Shown here piece after piece: positions 37,354 to 46,988 of a DNA stretch of 64,000 nt. This DNA is from Inquilinus ginsengisoli_A (lineage in GTDB: Bacteria > Pseudomonadota > Alphaproteobacteria > DSM-16000 > Inquilinaceae): assembly GCF_031453975.1 (NCBI RefSeq), contig NZ_JAVDPW010000010.1, forward strand, positions 186,001 through 250,000, in the 5' to 3' direction. Made by a program: the position numbers and the translations under genes. Positions within the stretch are counted from its first letter, which is position 1. Each line of letters opens with the position of its first letter. The notes under the pieces are model-generated. The model had not been told where the DNA came from. It worked only from the letters and a program-made list of their open reading frames with translations, and ran no database searches.

Positions 37354-38271
37354 ATGGGCTTCTCGTTTCGCCAGGTACGCTACTTCATCGCCGCGGCGGA
37401 GCTGGGCCAGGTCAGCCACGCGGCGGTCGAGCTCAACGTCTCGCAATCCGCGGTCACGGCGGCGATCAAGCAGCTGGAGGACCTGCTCGGCACCCGGCTG
37501 CTGGTCCGCCACGCCAGCGGCGTGTCGCTGACCCTGGAGGGCGCGCGCTTCCTGCCCCAGGCCCGGGCCATCGCCGCCGCGGTGGCCGAGGCGATGCGGG
37601 TTTCGGGCGAGGCGGCGACGGTCGAGGGGCGGGTGCGCGTCGGCGTCTCCTACACCATCGCCGGCTATTTCCTGCCGCCCTACCTCGCCCGGTTCCGCCG
37701 CGCCTATCCCGGAGTGACGGTCGAGCTGCGCGAGACCCACCGCACCGCGATCGAGGACGGGCTGGTGCGCGACGAGCTCGACCTCGCGGTGATGCTGACC
37801 TCCAACCTCGAGAACACCGACCAGCTGCGCTGCGAGACCCTGTTCCGCTCCGCCCGCCGCCTCTGGCTGCCGGTCGACCATCCCCTGCAGAAGGCGGAGC
37901 GGGTTTCGCTGGCCGATGTGGCGCGCGAGCCCTACATCATGCTGACGGTCGACGAGGCGGCCTTCACCGCCAAGCGCTATTGGGACCGCACGCCGCACCA
38001 GCCCAACGTGATCTTCCAGACCTCGTCGGTCGAGGCGGTCCGGTCGATGGTCGCGGCCGGGATGGGGGTGACCATCCTGTCCGACATGGTCTACCGGCCG
38101 TGGTCGCTGGACGGGCAGCGCATCGACAAGCGGGCGCTGGCGGAGGAGGTGCCGACCATGGATGCCGGCCTGGCCTGGAAGCGCGACCTGGTGGCCAGCC
38201 CGGCGGTGCGCGCCTTCCGCGACCATCTCGGCCTGGCGTTCCGCACCCCGATCGCTGCCGCCGCTCCTTGA
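37354..38271 (+). CDS. LysR-family transcriptional regulator
   Basis: A 305-residue protein. Residues 1-60 are the N-terminal winged helix: FSFRQVRYFIAAAELGQVSH, then LNVSQSAVTAAIKQLEDLLGTRLLVR. Residues 90-295 are the substrate-binding domain, with typical RVGVSYTIAGYFLPPYLARF and GMGVTILSDMVYRPW segments. It is divergent from the pxpA-carboxylase operon, and a perfect palindrome lies just upstream, so it probably controls that operon in response to the operon's substrate or product. Confidence 0.94.
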   Translation: MGFSFRQVRYFIAAAELGQVSHAAVELNVSQSAVTAAIKQLEDLLGTRLLVRHASGVSLTLEGARFLPQARAIAAAVAEAMRVSGEAATVEGRVRVGVSYTIAGYFLPPYLARFRRAYPGVTVELRETHRTAIEDGLVRDELDLAVMLTSNLENTDQLRCETLFRSARRLWLPVDHPLQKAERVSLADVAREPYIMLTVDEAAFTAKRYWDRTPHQPNVIFQTSSVEAVRSMVAAGMGVTILSDMVYRPWSLDGQRIDKRALAEEVPTMDAGLAWKRDLVASPAVRAFRDHLGLAFRTPIAAAAP

Positions 38272-38289
38272 GCAGGGCGGAGCCCCGTC

Positions 38290-39513
38290 TCACCCGGCCG
38301 TCAGCTCCGACCAGCGGCGGGCGAGGTAGTTGTGCTCGTCCATCACGGTGTTCCACACCGCGATGCGGCTGGCGCGCCGCCAGTAGGAGCCGCCGGAGCG
38401 CACGGCGCCAGCCTTCACCGCCACCCGCCCGTCGGTGCCCTCCAGATCCTTGGCCGCCGGCTTGCCCTCGTACCAGTAGTCCCATTCCGCCGGGTCCAGG
38501 AACGGGCGCACCCGCTTGGGGATCGACATGTAATAGCCCTGCCGGGCCATCACCGCCCCGGGCCAGCCGGCCAGCCACCAGTTCAGATAGGCATAGGCCA
38601 CATCAAGCGCCCGGCCGGACAGCGGGGCGGCGATGCACAGGCCGCCATGCCAGGCGCGATAGCCCTCGCGCGGCGCCGCCTCGCGCACCGGCACGCCCAG
38701 GCCGGCCAGGGCGACCGCGGCCGGGGCCCAGCTGCTCTGGATCGCCGCCCGGTGGTCCACCATCAGGCGCTTGGCGTCGGCCATGGTCTGCCAGAAGCCG
38801 CAGAAATGGCCCTGCTGCTTGCGCGCGACCAGCAGGTCGATCAGCCGGTCGATCTCCGGCAGCGTCATGTTGCCGATGTCGGCGAAGCTGGCCTCGCCAC
38901 GGGCCTGCGCCGCCAGCGCCGCGTCGAACACGCCGATCGCCGGCTCGTCGACCAAAGCGACCCGGCCGTGCCAGCGCTCGTCCAGCAGCCAGCCCCAGCT
39001 CTCGGTCTCGTAGGGCAGGCCGGGCGGCACCACCGTCGGGTCGTAGGCGAAGGCGTCGACGTTGTGCACCGCCGGCAGCATGCTGATGTGGCGCGACGGC
39101 TGCGGCCCCAGCGACCGGTCGGGCTGGACGTACAGCTTCTTCACCGGCGCGTCGCCATGGCCGATCATGGCGTCGGCGCCCAGCCGGCCGGTCTTGGTCA
39201 GGTCGTTGACCTCGCCCCAATGCTGGATGCGGGCGGTGTCGATCGGTTGGATCGCCTTCCAGAACCAGACGATGTCGAGGTTGTGGAAGCACTGGTCGTA
39301 GATGTCGAAGGCGCCGGGCTGGGTCGCCGCCTTCTGCTGGGCCCTGAGGAAGTCGAGGGTCTCATAGCGGATGGTGATGCCGAGATCGGCCTCGGCCCGC
39401 TCGCGGATGCTATCCAGCAGGGTGATCTCGGTGCCCAGGACGCGCAGATGCGGCCGGCCCTCGGTGTGGACCGCCGGCGTGCTCAGAACGGTGTCGGCTG
39501 CGTCCGCGGCCAT
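38290..39513 (-). CDS. ABC substrate-binding protein homologue, PotD/PotF type, without a visible signal peptide
   Basis: A 407-residue protein starting at the ATG at 39513, with GAGGGAAAG before it. The sequence resembles spermidine/putrescine-type binding proteins (HLRVLGTEITLLDSIRERAE; WGWLLDERWHGRVALVDEPA; AYLNWWLAGWPGAVMARQGY). Its N-terminus (MAADAADTVLSTPAVHTEGR) has no hydrophobic or Tat segment, and no usable start with a signal peptide lies upstream in frame. A periplasmic binding protein of this class should have one; its paralogue at 43311-44546 has a Tat leader. It may have lost export, or it may work in the cytoplasm. It is the last gene of the minus-strand polyamine-type cluster. 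Confidence 0.8.
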   Translation of the reverse strand: MAADAADTVLSTPAVHTEGRPHLRVLGTEITLLDSIRERAEADLGITIRYETLDFLRAQQKAATQPGAFDIYDQCFHNLDIVWFWKAIQPIDTARIQHWGEVNDLTKTGRLGADAMIGHGDAPVKKLYVQPDRSLGPQPSRHISMLPAVHNVDAFAYDPTVVPPGLPYETESWGWLLDERWHGRVALVDEPAIGVFDAALAAQARGEASFADIGNMTLPEIDRLIDLLVARKQQGHFCGFWQTMADAKRLMVDHRAAIQSSWAPAAVALAGLGVPVREAAPREGYRAWHGGLCIAAPLSGRALDVAYAYLNWWLAGWPGAVMARQGYYMSIPKRVRPFLDPAEWDYWYEGKPAAKDLEGTDGRVAVKAGAVRSGGSYWRRASRIAVWNTVMDEHNYLARRWSELTAG

Positions 39514-39602
39514 GGTCTTTCCCTCGGGCGAAACCGGTATAGAAGCGGATTTGCTGGCGCCTGACCAGCGCGGCGCAGCGGCTGCCGTTGCCAGTCACGC
39601 GG

Positions 39603-40645
<1,043 letters not shown>

Positions 40646-40649
<4 letters not shown>

Positions 40650-40966
40650 CGCGGGCCTTCCCCGATCCGGGCCAGGAGGGCAGGGTCGAGCGGGTCGATC
40701 GGCCGGCCCAGCATCTGCGCCGCCGCCGCCCACACCGCCGGCAGCGCGTCGACGATCTCGCGCCGGCCGGTGGCGCCGCTCAGCACGAAGGCGCTGCCCT
40801 GCCAGTCGTCGAGGCGCAGCCCGTACAGGCCGAGGATGCGGTTGGCCGCGGCGGCGCGGTGCAGCCGCTCGGCCCGCCGGGTGCGGGCGGCACCGAACAC
40901 CTCGGGCCGCGCCGATTCCGCCGTCCAATGCTCCTCGCCGCCCAACACGCCGCAGACGCCGCACAT
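40646..40966 (-). CDS. Small cysteine-starting protein coupled to the CobW gene, unknown function
   Basis: A 106-residue protein starting at the ATG at 40966 (MCGVCGVLGGEEHWTAESAR). A longer in-frame start at 41035 would run through the palindromic repeat and is unlikely. It begins MCGVCGVLGG, reminiscent of the MCGIxG start of class II glutamine amidotransferases, and has a CxxC pair that could bind metal. The rest is helical and Ala/Arg-rich. The four-base overlap with the CobW gene suggests joint translation, perhaps as a metal-related partner. I know no family for it. Confidence 0.65.
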
Positions 40967-41008
40967 GGTGAACCCTTCCTTCTCAATCGACGGCAAGGCC
41001 AACCCAAC

Positions 41009-41098
41009 TGTCATGCCACGGCTTGACCGTGGCATCCAGGGGCGGCCAGAGCGGCTCTTCGTGGCCCCTGGATTGCCCGGTCAAGCCGGGCAATGACA
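41009..41098. repeat. 90-bp palindromic repeat element, copy 2 (inverted)
   Basis: This is the reverse complement of the 32979-33068 element with only a few substitutions. The left end is TGTCATGCCACGGCTTGACC and so on; the right end is GTCAAGCCGGGCAATGACA. CCAGGGGC and GCCCCTGG are again internal. It lies between the small CobW-linked gene and the deacetylase gene. Two such copies 8 kb apart in opposite orientation could recombine to invert the intervening block. Confidence 0.75.
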
Positions 41099-41121
41099 GT
41101 ATGGGAGAAGGCGTCTCAGGG

Positions 41122-42003
41122 TCACTTCTTCCGCGGGTTCCGCCGCGCGAAATCATCGGCCATCTCGTCCATGGTCACGAAGCGCACACCGGGGTGCTTG
41201 ATCATGTGGGCGTACAGCCGCTCCAGCATCATCAGCACCTGGGGCCGGCCGGCGACGTCGGGGTGGATGGTGATCGGGAACACGGCGTAATCGTATTCGC
41301 GGTAGACCCAGTCGAACTGGTCGCGCCACATCTCCTCGATCTGCCGCGGGTTCACGAAGCCGTGGCTGTTCGGCGACTTCTTGATGAACATCATCGGCGG
41401 CAGGTCGTCGAGGTACCAGCTGGCCGGGATCTCGATCAGGTCGGTCTCGACGCCGCGCTGCAGCGGCACCATCCAGTCGCTCGGCTTCTTGGCGAAGTCG
41501 ATCTTGGTCCATTTGTCGCCGACGCGGACGTAGTAGGGCTCGAAATCCTTGTGCATCAGCGAGTGGTCGTACTTGATGCCCTTCTTCAGCAGCAGCTCGT
41601 TGCTGACCGGGCTGAACTCCCACCACGGCGCGACATAGCCGGTCGGCCGGCGGCCGGACAGCTGGGTCACCAGCTCGATGCACTTGTCGAGGACCTCCTC
41701 CTCCTGCGCCGGGGTCATGGCGATCGGGTTCTCATGGCTGTAGCCATGGATGCCGATCTCGTGCCCGGCCGCGGCCACCGCCGCCATCTGCTCCGGGAAG
41801 GTCTCGATCGAATGGCCGGGGATGAACCAGGTGGTCTTGATGCCGAAGCGCTCGAACAGCTTCAGCAGGCGCGGGCTGCCGACCTCGCCGGCGAACAGGC
41901 CGCGCGAGATGTCGTCCGGCGAATCCTCGCCGCCATAGGAGCCGAGCCAGCCGGCCACGGCGTCGACGTCCACGCCGAAGCCGCACAGGATCTCTTTCGC
42001 CAT
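41122..42003 (-). CDS. Polysaccharide deacetylase family protein (PuuE/HpPgdA-like)
   Basis: A 293-residue NodB-type enzyme. The metal site is visible: acidic residues D12 and D14 in GFGVDVDAV and the histidine pair H86/H90 in IHGYSHEN. Later motifs are GRRPTGYVAPWWEFSP, IEIPASWYLDDLPPMMF, and PITIHPDVAGRP with a further histidine. No signal peptide is seen, so a cytoplasmic substrate is expected. Relatives include cyclic-imidase or allantoinase-like (PuuE) and peptidoglycan deacetylases. In a polyamine-type transport operon with a CobW protein, amide or N-acyl hydrolysis is plausible. It ends the run that begins with the ABC genes at 49.0 kb. Confidence 0.88.
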   Translation of the reverse strand: MAKEILCGFGVDVDAVAGWLGSYGGEDSPDDISRGLFAGEVGSPRLLKLFERFGIKTTWFIPGHSIETFPEQMAAVAAAGHEIGIHGYSHENPIAMTPAQEEEVLDKCIELVTQLSGRRPTGYVAPWWEFSPVSNELLLKKGIKYDHSLMHKDFEPYYVRVGDKWTKIDFAKKPSDWMVPLQRGVETDLIEIPASWYLDDLPPMMFIKKSPNSHGFVNPRQIEEMWRDQFDWVYREYDYAVFPITIHPDVAGRPQVLMMLERLYAHMIKHPGVRFVTMDEMADDFARRNPRKK

Positions 42004-42034
42004 CAGGGTCTCCTCCTCTTGCTGGGCTGCGCCG

Positions 42035-43132
42035 TCACGCGGCGGCCCGGATCACCGTCGCCTCGGCGGGTCGCCAGCCGAGCACGACCTCGGCGCTGGA
42101 CCAGCCGGCGGCGTATTTGTCGACATGGCTCTCGACCCCGATCTCGCGCCCGTCGGCGAGACCGATGGTCAGGTGCAGCGCGTGGCCGGTGACGGCCTGG
42201 CCGATCAGCCGGCCGGGCAGGGTGTCGCCGTGCCCGGCCAGGGCGGCGGCATCGCCGGCGCCGGCCACGTCGATCGCCTCGGACGGCACCACCACCGCGG
42301 CGGCGTCGCCGACCGCGAGCGTCGGGTCGTTCAGGGTGCCGTGCAGCGGGCCGAAGCCGGTCCCGACCCGGGCCACGGCGCCGTCCCGCGCCTCCAGCCG
42401 CCCCGGCAGCACGGTGTTGCGGCCGATGAAGCGGGCGACGAATTCGGTCTGCGGCCGCCGGTACAGCTCCTCGGGCGGGCTGATCTGCTCCACCCGGCCG
42501 CGGTTCATCACCACGATGCGGTCCGACAGCGCCAGCGCCTCGGACTGGGCATGGGTGACGAAGACGAAGGTGATGCCGATGTTCCGCTGGAGCAGCTTCA
42601 ATTCGGCCTGGATCGACTTGCGCAGATTGGCGTCCAGCGCGCCCAGCGGCTCGTCCAGCAGCAGGATGTCGGGCTCGACCACCAGGCCGCGGGCCAGGGC
42701 GGTGCGCTGGCGCTGGCCGCCGGACAGGCCGGCGCTGCGGCGCTCGGCGATGTCGGCCAGGTCCAGCACCTGCATCATGCGGTCGGCCTTGGCCCGGCGC
42801 TCCGCCGCCGGCAGCCCCTTCACCCTGAGACCGTATTCGATGTTGTCGCGCACGGTCATGTGCGGGAACAGGGCGAAGTTCTGGAAGATGGTCGAGGTCG
42901 GGCGCCGCTCGGGCGGCAGGTCGTTGATCCGCCGCCCGCGCACCAGCACGTCGCCGGCGCTGATGCCCTCGAAGCCGGCGATCATCCGCAGCGTCGTGGT
43001 CTTGCCGCAACCGGAGGGGCCGACGAAGGAGATGAATTCCCCCTTCGTCGCGCGCAGGTCGAAGTCGATCACGGCCGGCGTGCCGTCCGCATAGGTCTTG
43101 CCGACGCGAACCAGTTCGAGATCGTAGGTCAC
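42035..43132 (-). CDS. ABC transporter ATP-binding protein, PotA type (second copy)
   Basis: A 365-residue ATPase with Walker A GPSGCGKTTT, signature LSGGQRQRTALARG, Walker B ILLLDEPLGALD and switch FVTHAQSEALA. A C-terminal TOBE-type domain follows, as in PotA/UgpC proteins. It is encoded away from the permease genes and directly after the Tat-exported binding-protein gene. It may serve the same permease pair as the ATPase at 47909-48982, or a permease elsewhere. A palindromic repeat element lies between it and the binding-protein gene. Confidence 0.94.
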   Translation of the reverse strand: MTYDLELVRVGKTYADGTPAVIDFDLRATKGEFISFVGPSGCGKTTTLRMIAGFEGISAGDVLVRGRRINDLPPERRPTSTIFQNFALFPHMTVRDNIEYGLRVKGLPAAERRAKADRMMQVLDLADIAERRSAGLSGGQRQRTALARGLVVEPDILLLDEPLGALDANLRKSIQAELKLLQRNIGITFVFVTHAQSEALALSDRIVVMNRGRVEQISPPEELYRRPQTEFVARFIGRNTVLPGRLEARDGAVARVGTGFGPLHGTLNDPTLAVGDAAAVVVPSEAIDVAGAGDAAALAGHGDTLPGRLIGQAVTGHALHLTIGLADGREIGVESHVDKYAAGWSSAEVVLGWRPAEATVIRAAA

Positions 43133-43184
43133 CTTGCGTCCCCTCGGTCTGCTGCCCGTCTCATGCCGTCGAGCCTATGAAATG

Positions 43185-43261
43185 ATCGTCATCCCCGCGA
43201 AAGCGGGGATCTCGTCGCGCTATGGCCGGATGGAGATTCCCGCTTTCGCGGGAATGACGAT
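43185..43261. repeat. REP-type palindromic repeat between the ATPase and binding-protein genes
   Basis: Outer arms of 26 bases (43185-43210 and 43236-43261) are near-perfect reverse complements, starting ATCGTCATCCCC and ending GGGAATGACGAT, and each also contains a short hairpin (GCGAAAGC-type turn). The central 25 bases are non-symmetric. The sequence is of the kind that recurs in alphaproteobacterial intergenic regions, but it is unrelated to the 90-bp element. Confidence 0.8.
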
Positions 43262-43310
43262 GTGAGAAGAGAGGGTTGTGAAGAAGCCATCTCATCATTG
43301 GCTCGTCGGA

Positions 43311-44546
43311 TCAGGCGCTCAGGAACTCGTCCCATTTCTGGATGACGTAGTCGTACTGGTCCGGCCACTGGTGCCAATAGGCGACATGGCCGGCCCGGGT
43401 CTCCAGCGACCCGCCATCGCGCAGGTCGCCCTCCTTGATGCCGCGGTCGGGGGCGCCGACCCAGGGCTTGCCCTCGTACCAGAAGCCGTACTTCTCCGGC
43501 GCCATCACCGATTTGATGTTGGTGGTGGGCGAGTAGTAGCCCTGCTCGGACACCGCGATCGCCGGCGGGCCGGACAGCCAGTAGTCGGCATAGGCCGTCA
43601 CCGCCGCCTGGTTGGGCGAGCTGGCGATCAGCGACACGCCGATCGCCCAGGCGCGGTAGCCTTCCTTCGGCACGGCGTAGCGGCAGGGCTTGCCCTGCGC
43701 CTTCACCGCCATCACCGCCGGCTGCCAGGCGTCGCACACCACCATCTCGCCCGAGGCCATCAGGTTGACCAGCTCGCCGAAATCGCCCCACAGCGCGCGG
43801 AACTGGCCGTCCTTCTTCTTGGACACCAGGAACTTCATGGCCTCGTCGATCTCGGCCTGGCTCGGGTTGCCGGGGTTGACGACCTGCGACAGCCCCAGCG
43901 TGTTCATCGCCATGATGGCCTGGCCCAGCGCGATCAGCGGATCGGTGTTCAGGCCGGACCGGCCCTTGAACTTCGGGTCGAAGATCGCGGTCCAGGTGTT
44001 GGCTTCTTCGTCGGACAGCACCGACGGGTTGTAGCCGATCGAATCGTAGTTGTAGACCGCCGGCACCATCCACAGCTCGGTCTGCGCCTCGTCCTTCCAG
44101 ATCTGGCCGACGATCTGGGCGCCGCGGGCCCATTTCGGGTCCGGCTTGGTGAAGGTGTCGCGGATATTGGCCCAGTTCTTCAGGCCCGAGGCTGGGATGG
44201 CGGTGACGTTGTTGGTCTGCACCACCGACGGCAGCCGCTCGCCGATCACCTCCCAACAGTCGTAGTCGGTGGCGCCGGACAGGATCTTGGTCTGGGCGTC
44301 GGGGAAGGTCGCCGCCGTGCCCTGGGTGCTGCCGACGCCGGAGGCGGTCTTGAAATCGGCCAGGATGCGGTCCTGCACCGTGACCGACAGGCCGATGGTG
44401 CGCAGCTGCTCCTTCGCCAGGGCAGCGGCCTGGGCATAGGCGCTGCGCGAGTCCAGGAACGGCGTGCCGCCGCCCATCGCCAGCGCCGCGGCGCCGACCG
44501 TGCCCTGCAGGACCTGCCTGCGGCTCAATGCGGGGATCTGTGCCAT
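43311..44546 (-). CDS. ABC substrate-binding protein, PotD/PotF type, Tat leader
   Basis: A 411-residue protein starting at the ATG at 44546. The leader MAQIPALSRRQVLQGTVGAA has the twin-arginine motif SRRQVLQ, a mild hydrophobic region and a cleavage-type AYAQA. The mature part shows IPASGLKNWANIRDTFTKPD and SLIASSPNQAAVTAYADYWL, with the typical YYSPTTNIKSVM and WVGAPDRGIK sugar/amine-type elements. It exports folded, then binds a spermidine- or putrescine-like solute for the PotBC-like permease encoded upstream in the operon. Confidence 0.92.
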   Translation of the reverse strand: MAQIPALSRRQVLQGTVGAAALAMGGGTPFLDSRSAYAQAAALAKEQLRTIGLSVTVQDRILADFKTASGVGSTQGTAATFPDAQTKILSGATDYDCWEVIGERLPSVVQTNNVTAIPASGLKNWANIRDTFTKPDPKWARGAQIVGQIWKDEAQTELWMVPAVYNYDSIGYNPSVLSDEEANTWTAIFDPKFKGRSGLNTDPLIALGQAIMAMNTLGLSQVVNPGNPSQAEIDEAMKFLVSKKKDGQFRALWGDFGELVNLMASGEMVVCDAWQPAVMAVKAQGKPCRYAVPKEGYRAWAIGVSLIASSPNQAAVTAYADYWLSGPPAIAVSEQGYYSPTTNIKSVMAPEKYGFWYEGKPWVGAPDRGIKEGDLRDGGSLETRAGHVAYWHQWPDQYDYVIQKWDEFLSA

Positions 44547-44615
44547 GTGATGCTCTCCCGTTCTGATGAAACCACCCGAAGCCGGCCCTTCTGCGGGGCC
44601 GTCAACACGTCGTGT

Positions 44616-45374
44616 TCAGTAGCGTCCGACCAAGAGCCCGCCGTCGACGACGATGGTCTGGCCGGTGATGTAGCGGGCCGCCGGCGAGGCCAGGAACAGC
44701 GCCACGTCGGCGATGTCGTCCGGCTCGCCGACCCGGCCCATGGGGATGAAGGACGCCGCCCTCTCCAGCCCGTCGGGGCCCAGCGAATGCTCGCGCGACA
44801 GGGCCTGGGCGGTGCGGATGTAGCCGGGGGCGATGCCGTTGACCCGGATGCCGCTGCGCGCCAGCTCCACCGCCAGGCCGCGGACCAGCCCGACCACACC
44901 GGATTTGGCGGCGGAATAGTGCACGTGCTCGTCCCAGCCATAGGCCACGCCCATGATCGAGGACAAGGCGACGATCGACCCCTGGCCGCGGGTGCGCATG
45001 CCGGGCAGGGCGGCGCGGACCACGCGGAAGATGCCCTTCAGGTCGATGTCGAAGGTCTGGTCCCATTTGGCATCGGTCATCTGCGACAGCGGCACCCGAT
45101 GGGCGATGCCGGCATTGGCGACCAGCGCCTCCAGCGCGCCGTGGCGGGCCTCGACATCGGCGACCACGGCGTTGACCCGGTCGGTGTCGGTGACGTCGAG
45201 GGCCAGGAACTCGCCGCTGCCGCCGGCGTCGCCGATCGCCTTGGCGGTGGCGCGGCCCTCGGCCTCGAGGATGTCGGTGACGACCACGTGGTGGCCGGCG
45301 GCGGCGAAGGCCAGCGCCGTGGCGCGCCCGATGCCGATGCCGGCCCCGGTGATCAGGGCAACCTTGCGGGTCAT
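44616..45374 (-). CDS. Short-chain dehydrogenase/reductase (SDR) 1
   Basis: A 252-residue classical SDR. The NAD(P) motif is TGAGIGIGRATALAF, the active-site pair is the YSAAK motif with the preceding Ser in LSSIMGVAYG, and the NAG motif is NAGIAHRVPL. The Asp after strand 2 (VVTDILEAEG) favours NAD over NADP. The chain ends GQTIVVDGGLLVGRY. Substrate is unclear; it lies between transport genes and probably oxidises a hydroxyl group of the imported compound. Confidence 0.93.
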   Translation of the reverse strand: MTRKVALITGAGIGIGRATALAFAAAGHHVVVTDILEAEGRATAKAIGDAGGSGEFLALDVTDTDRVNAVVADVEARHGALEALVANAGIAHRVPLSQMTDAKWDQTFDIDLKGIFRVVRAALPGMRTRGQGSIVALSSIMGVAYGWDEHVHYSAAKSGVVGLVRGLAVELARSGIRVNGIAPGYIRTAQALSREHSLGPDGLERAASFIPMGRVGEPDDIADVALFLASPAARYITGQTIVVDGGLLVGRY

Positions 45375-45390
45375 GATTTCTCCTGGCCTC

Positions 45391-46137
45391 CTACAGCATC
45401 ACGTCGCCGGAATTGGGTCCCAGCGTCTGGCCGACATAGATCCGGGCGGCGGGGGAGGCGAGGAAGGCCACGGTCTCGGCCACGTCCTCCGGCGCGCCGA
45501 AGCGTCCGAGCGGCAGCTGCGCCCGCTTCGCCGCCCGCCACTCCTCAGACAGGTTCCGCACCAGCTCGGTCTCTATCGGCCCCGGCGCCACCGCGTTGAC
45601 CCGCACGCCGCGGCCGCTGACCTCGCGCGCCAGCGCCTTGGTCAGGCCGATGATCCCGGCCTTGGCGGCGCTGTAATGGACCAGGTCGACGCCGCCGATC
45701 TGGCCCAGCTGCGAGGCGATGTTGACGATGGCGCCGTCGCCGGCCGCCAGCATCGCCGGGATCGCGGCGCGGCAACACAGGAAGGTGCCGCGCAGATGCA
45801 CCGCGATCATCCGGTCCCAGTCGGCCACATCAAGCGCTTCGAAGGGCGACTGGTGGACATGGCCGGCGTTGTTGACCAGCAGGGTGCAGTCGCCGAAGGC
45901 CTCGCGGGCGGCGGCGAAGATCCGCTCCACCGCGTCGGCGTCCGAGACGTCGGCCCCGACCGCCTCGGCCCGGCCGCCGGCGGCCCGCAGCGCCGCGGCC
46001 ACAGCTTCGGCCCGGTCGGCGCGCAGGTCGTTGACCAGCACCGCCGCGCCCGCGGCCGCCAGCCGCTCCGCGATCGCCTTGCCGATGCCGCTGGCGGCGC
46101 CGGTGACGACGGCGATGTGGTCGCCCAGCGCCGTCAT
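45391..46137 (-). CDS. Short-chain dehydrogenase/reductase (SDR) 2
   Basis: A 248-residue classical SDR, about one third identical in outline to its downstream neighbour. Motifs are TGAASGIGKAIAERL, DLRADRAEAV (Asp for NAD), NNAGHVHQSPF, active-site region NIASQLGQIGGVDLVHYSAAK, and GRFGAPEDVAETVAFLASPA near the end. Its ATG overlaps the stop of the permease gene (46134-46137), so it is coupled to transport. Two consecutive SDRs suggest a two-step oxidation or two related substrates. Confidence 0.93.
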   Translation of the reverse strand: MTALGDHIAVVTGAASGIGKAIAERLAAAGAAVLVNDLRADRAEAVAAALRAAGGRAEAVGADVSDADAVERIFAAAREAFGDCTLLVNNAGHVHQSPFEALDVADWDRMIAVHLRGTFLCCRAAIPAMLAAGDGAIVNIASQLGQIGGVDLVHYSAAKAGIIGLTKALAREVSGRGVRVNAVAPGPIETELVRNLSEEWRAAKRAQLPLGRFGAPEDVAETVAFLASPAARIYVGQTLGPNSGDVML

Positions 46138-46985
46138 CGCAGCTCCTCCTGGATCGCGACGCGCTTGGCCCGGCGGACCGACAGCGCCATCAGGATCCCG
46201 TAGACGGCGAGCAGGGCGAAGGAGAACAGCGTGGTCAGCACCCCGAAGGCGAAGATGTTGGGATGGATCTCGACCGAGAAGGTGCCGTAGATCGTCAGCG
46301 GCAGGGTCTGGTCGCCGCCCGCCGTGAACAGGGTGCGCGGGAACTCGTCGTAGCTCAGGGTGAAGGCGAACAGCATCGCGCTCAGCACGCCCGGGAAGAT
46401 CAGCGGGAAGGTGATCTTGCGGAAGGTGCGGATCGGGCTGACGCCGAGGCTCCAGGACGCCTCCTCGATCGACCGGTCGAAGCGGTTGAAGATCGCCAGC
46501 ATCACCAGGAAGGCGAAGGGGAAAGTGTAGACCACATGGGTGACGAAGGACGTGCCCCACCAGGTGCGCGGGATGCCCAGGCTGTTGGCGACCAGCGCCA
46601 CGCCCAGCCCGACCAGCACGCCCGGCACCATCATGCCCAGCACGATCAGGTAGAACACCACGCCCGACCCGCGGAAGCGTGAGCGGAAGGCCTGGGCCGA
46701 CAGGGTGCCCAGCACGGTCGCCGCGACCATGGTCATGAAGGCGAGGGAGAGCGAGCGGACCAGGGCGTTGCCGAGCTGCAGCGGCGCCACCCGCGACGGC
46801 GGCGCCCAGCCGAACAGGTGCTGGTACCAGTAGGTCGACCATTCGATGATCGGGAATTGCGGCCCGCCCTCGGGCCCGGACTGGAAGCTCAGCGTCGCCA
46901 GCACCGCCAGCGGGCCGTAGAGGAAGACGATGAACAGCGCCGTGAACCCCATCAGCGCGATGCGGAGAAGCGGCTGCCCCTGCAT
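46134..46985 (-). CDS. ABC transporter permease, PotC type
   Basis: A 283-residue inner-membrane protein with six helices. The family pattern is clear: LLRIALMGFTALFIVFLYGP at the N-terminus, then FRSRFRGSGVVFYLIVLGMM, and the EAA loop SWSLGVSPIRTFRKITFPLI. It starts 4 bases after the PotB-like stop and partners with it to form the channel. The four-base overlap with the first SDR follows. Confidence 0.94.
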   Translation of the reverse strand: MQGQPLLRIALMGFTALFIVFLYGPLAVLATLSFQSGPEGGPQFPIIEWSTYWYQHLFGWAPPSRVAPLQLGNALVRSLSLAFMTMVAATVLGTLSAQAFRSRFRGSGVVFYLIVLGMMVPGVLVGLGVALVANSLGIPRTWWGTSFVTHVVYTFPFAFLVMLAIFNRFDRSIEEASWSLGVSPIRTFRKITFPLIFPGVLSAMLFAFTLSYDEFPRTLFTAGGDQTLPLTIYGTFSVEIHPNIFAFGVLTTLFSFALLAVYGILMALSVRRAKRVAIQEELR

Positions 46986-46988
46986 GGC

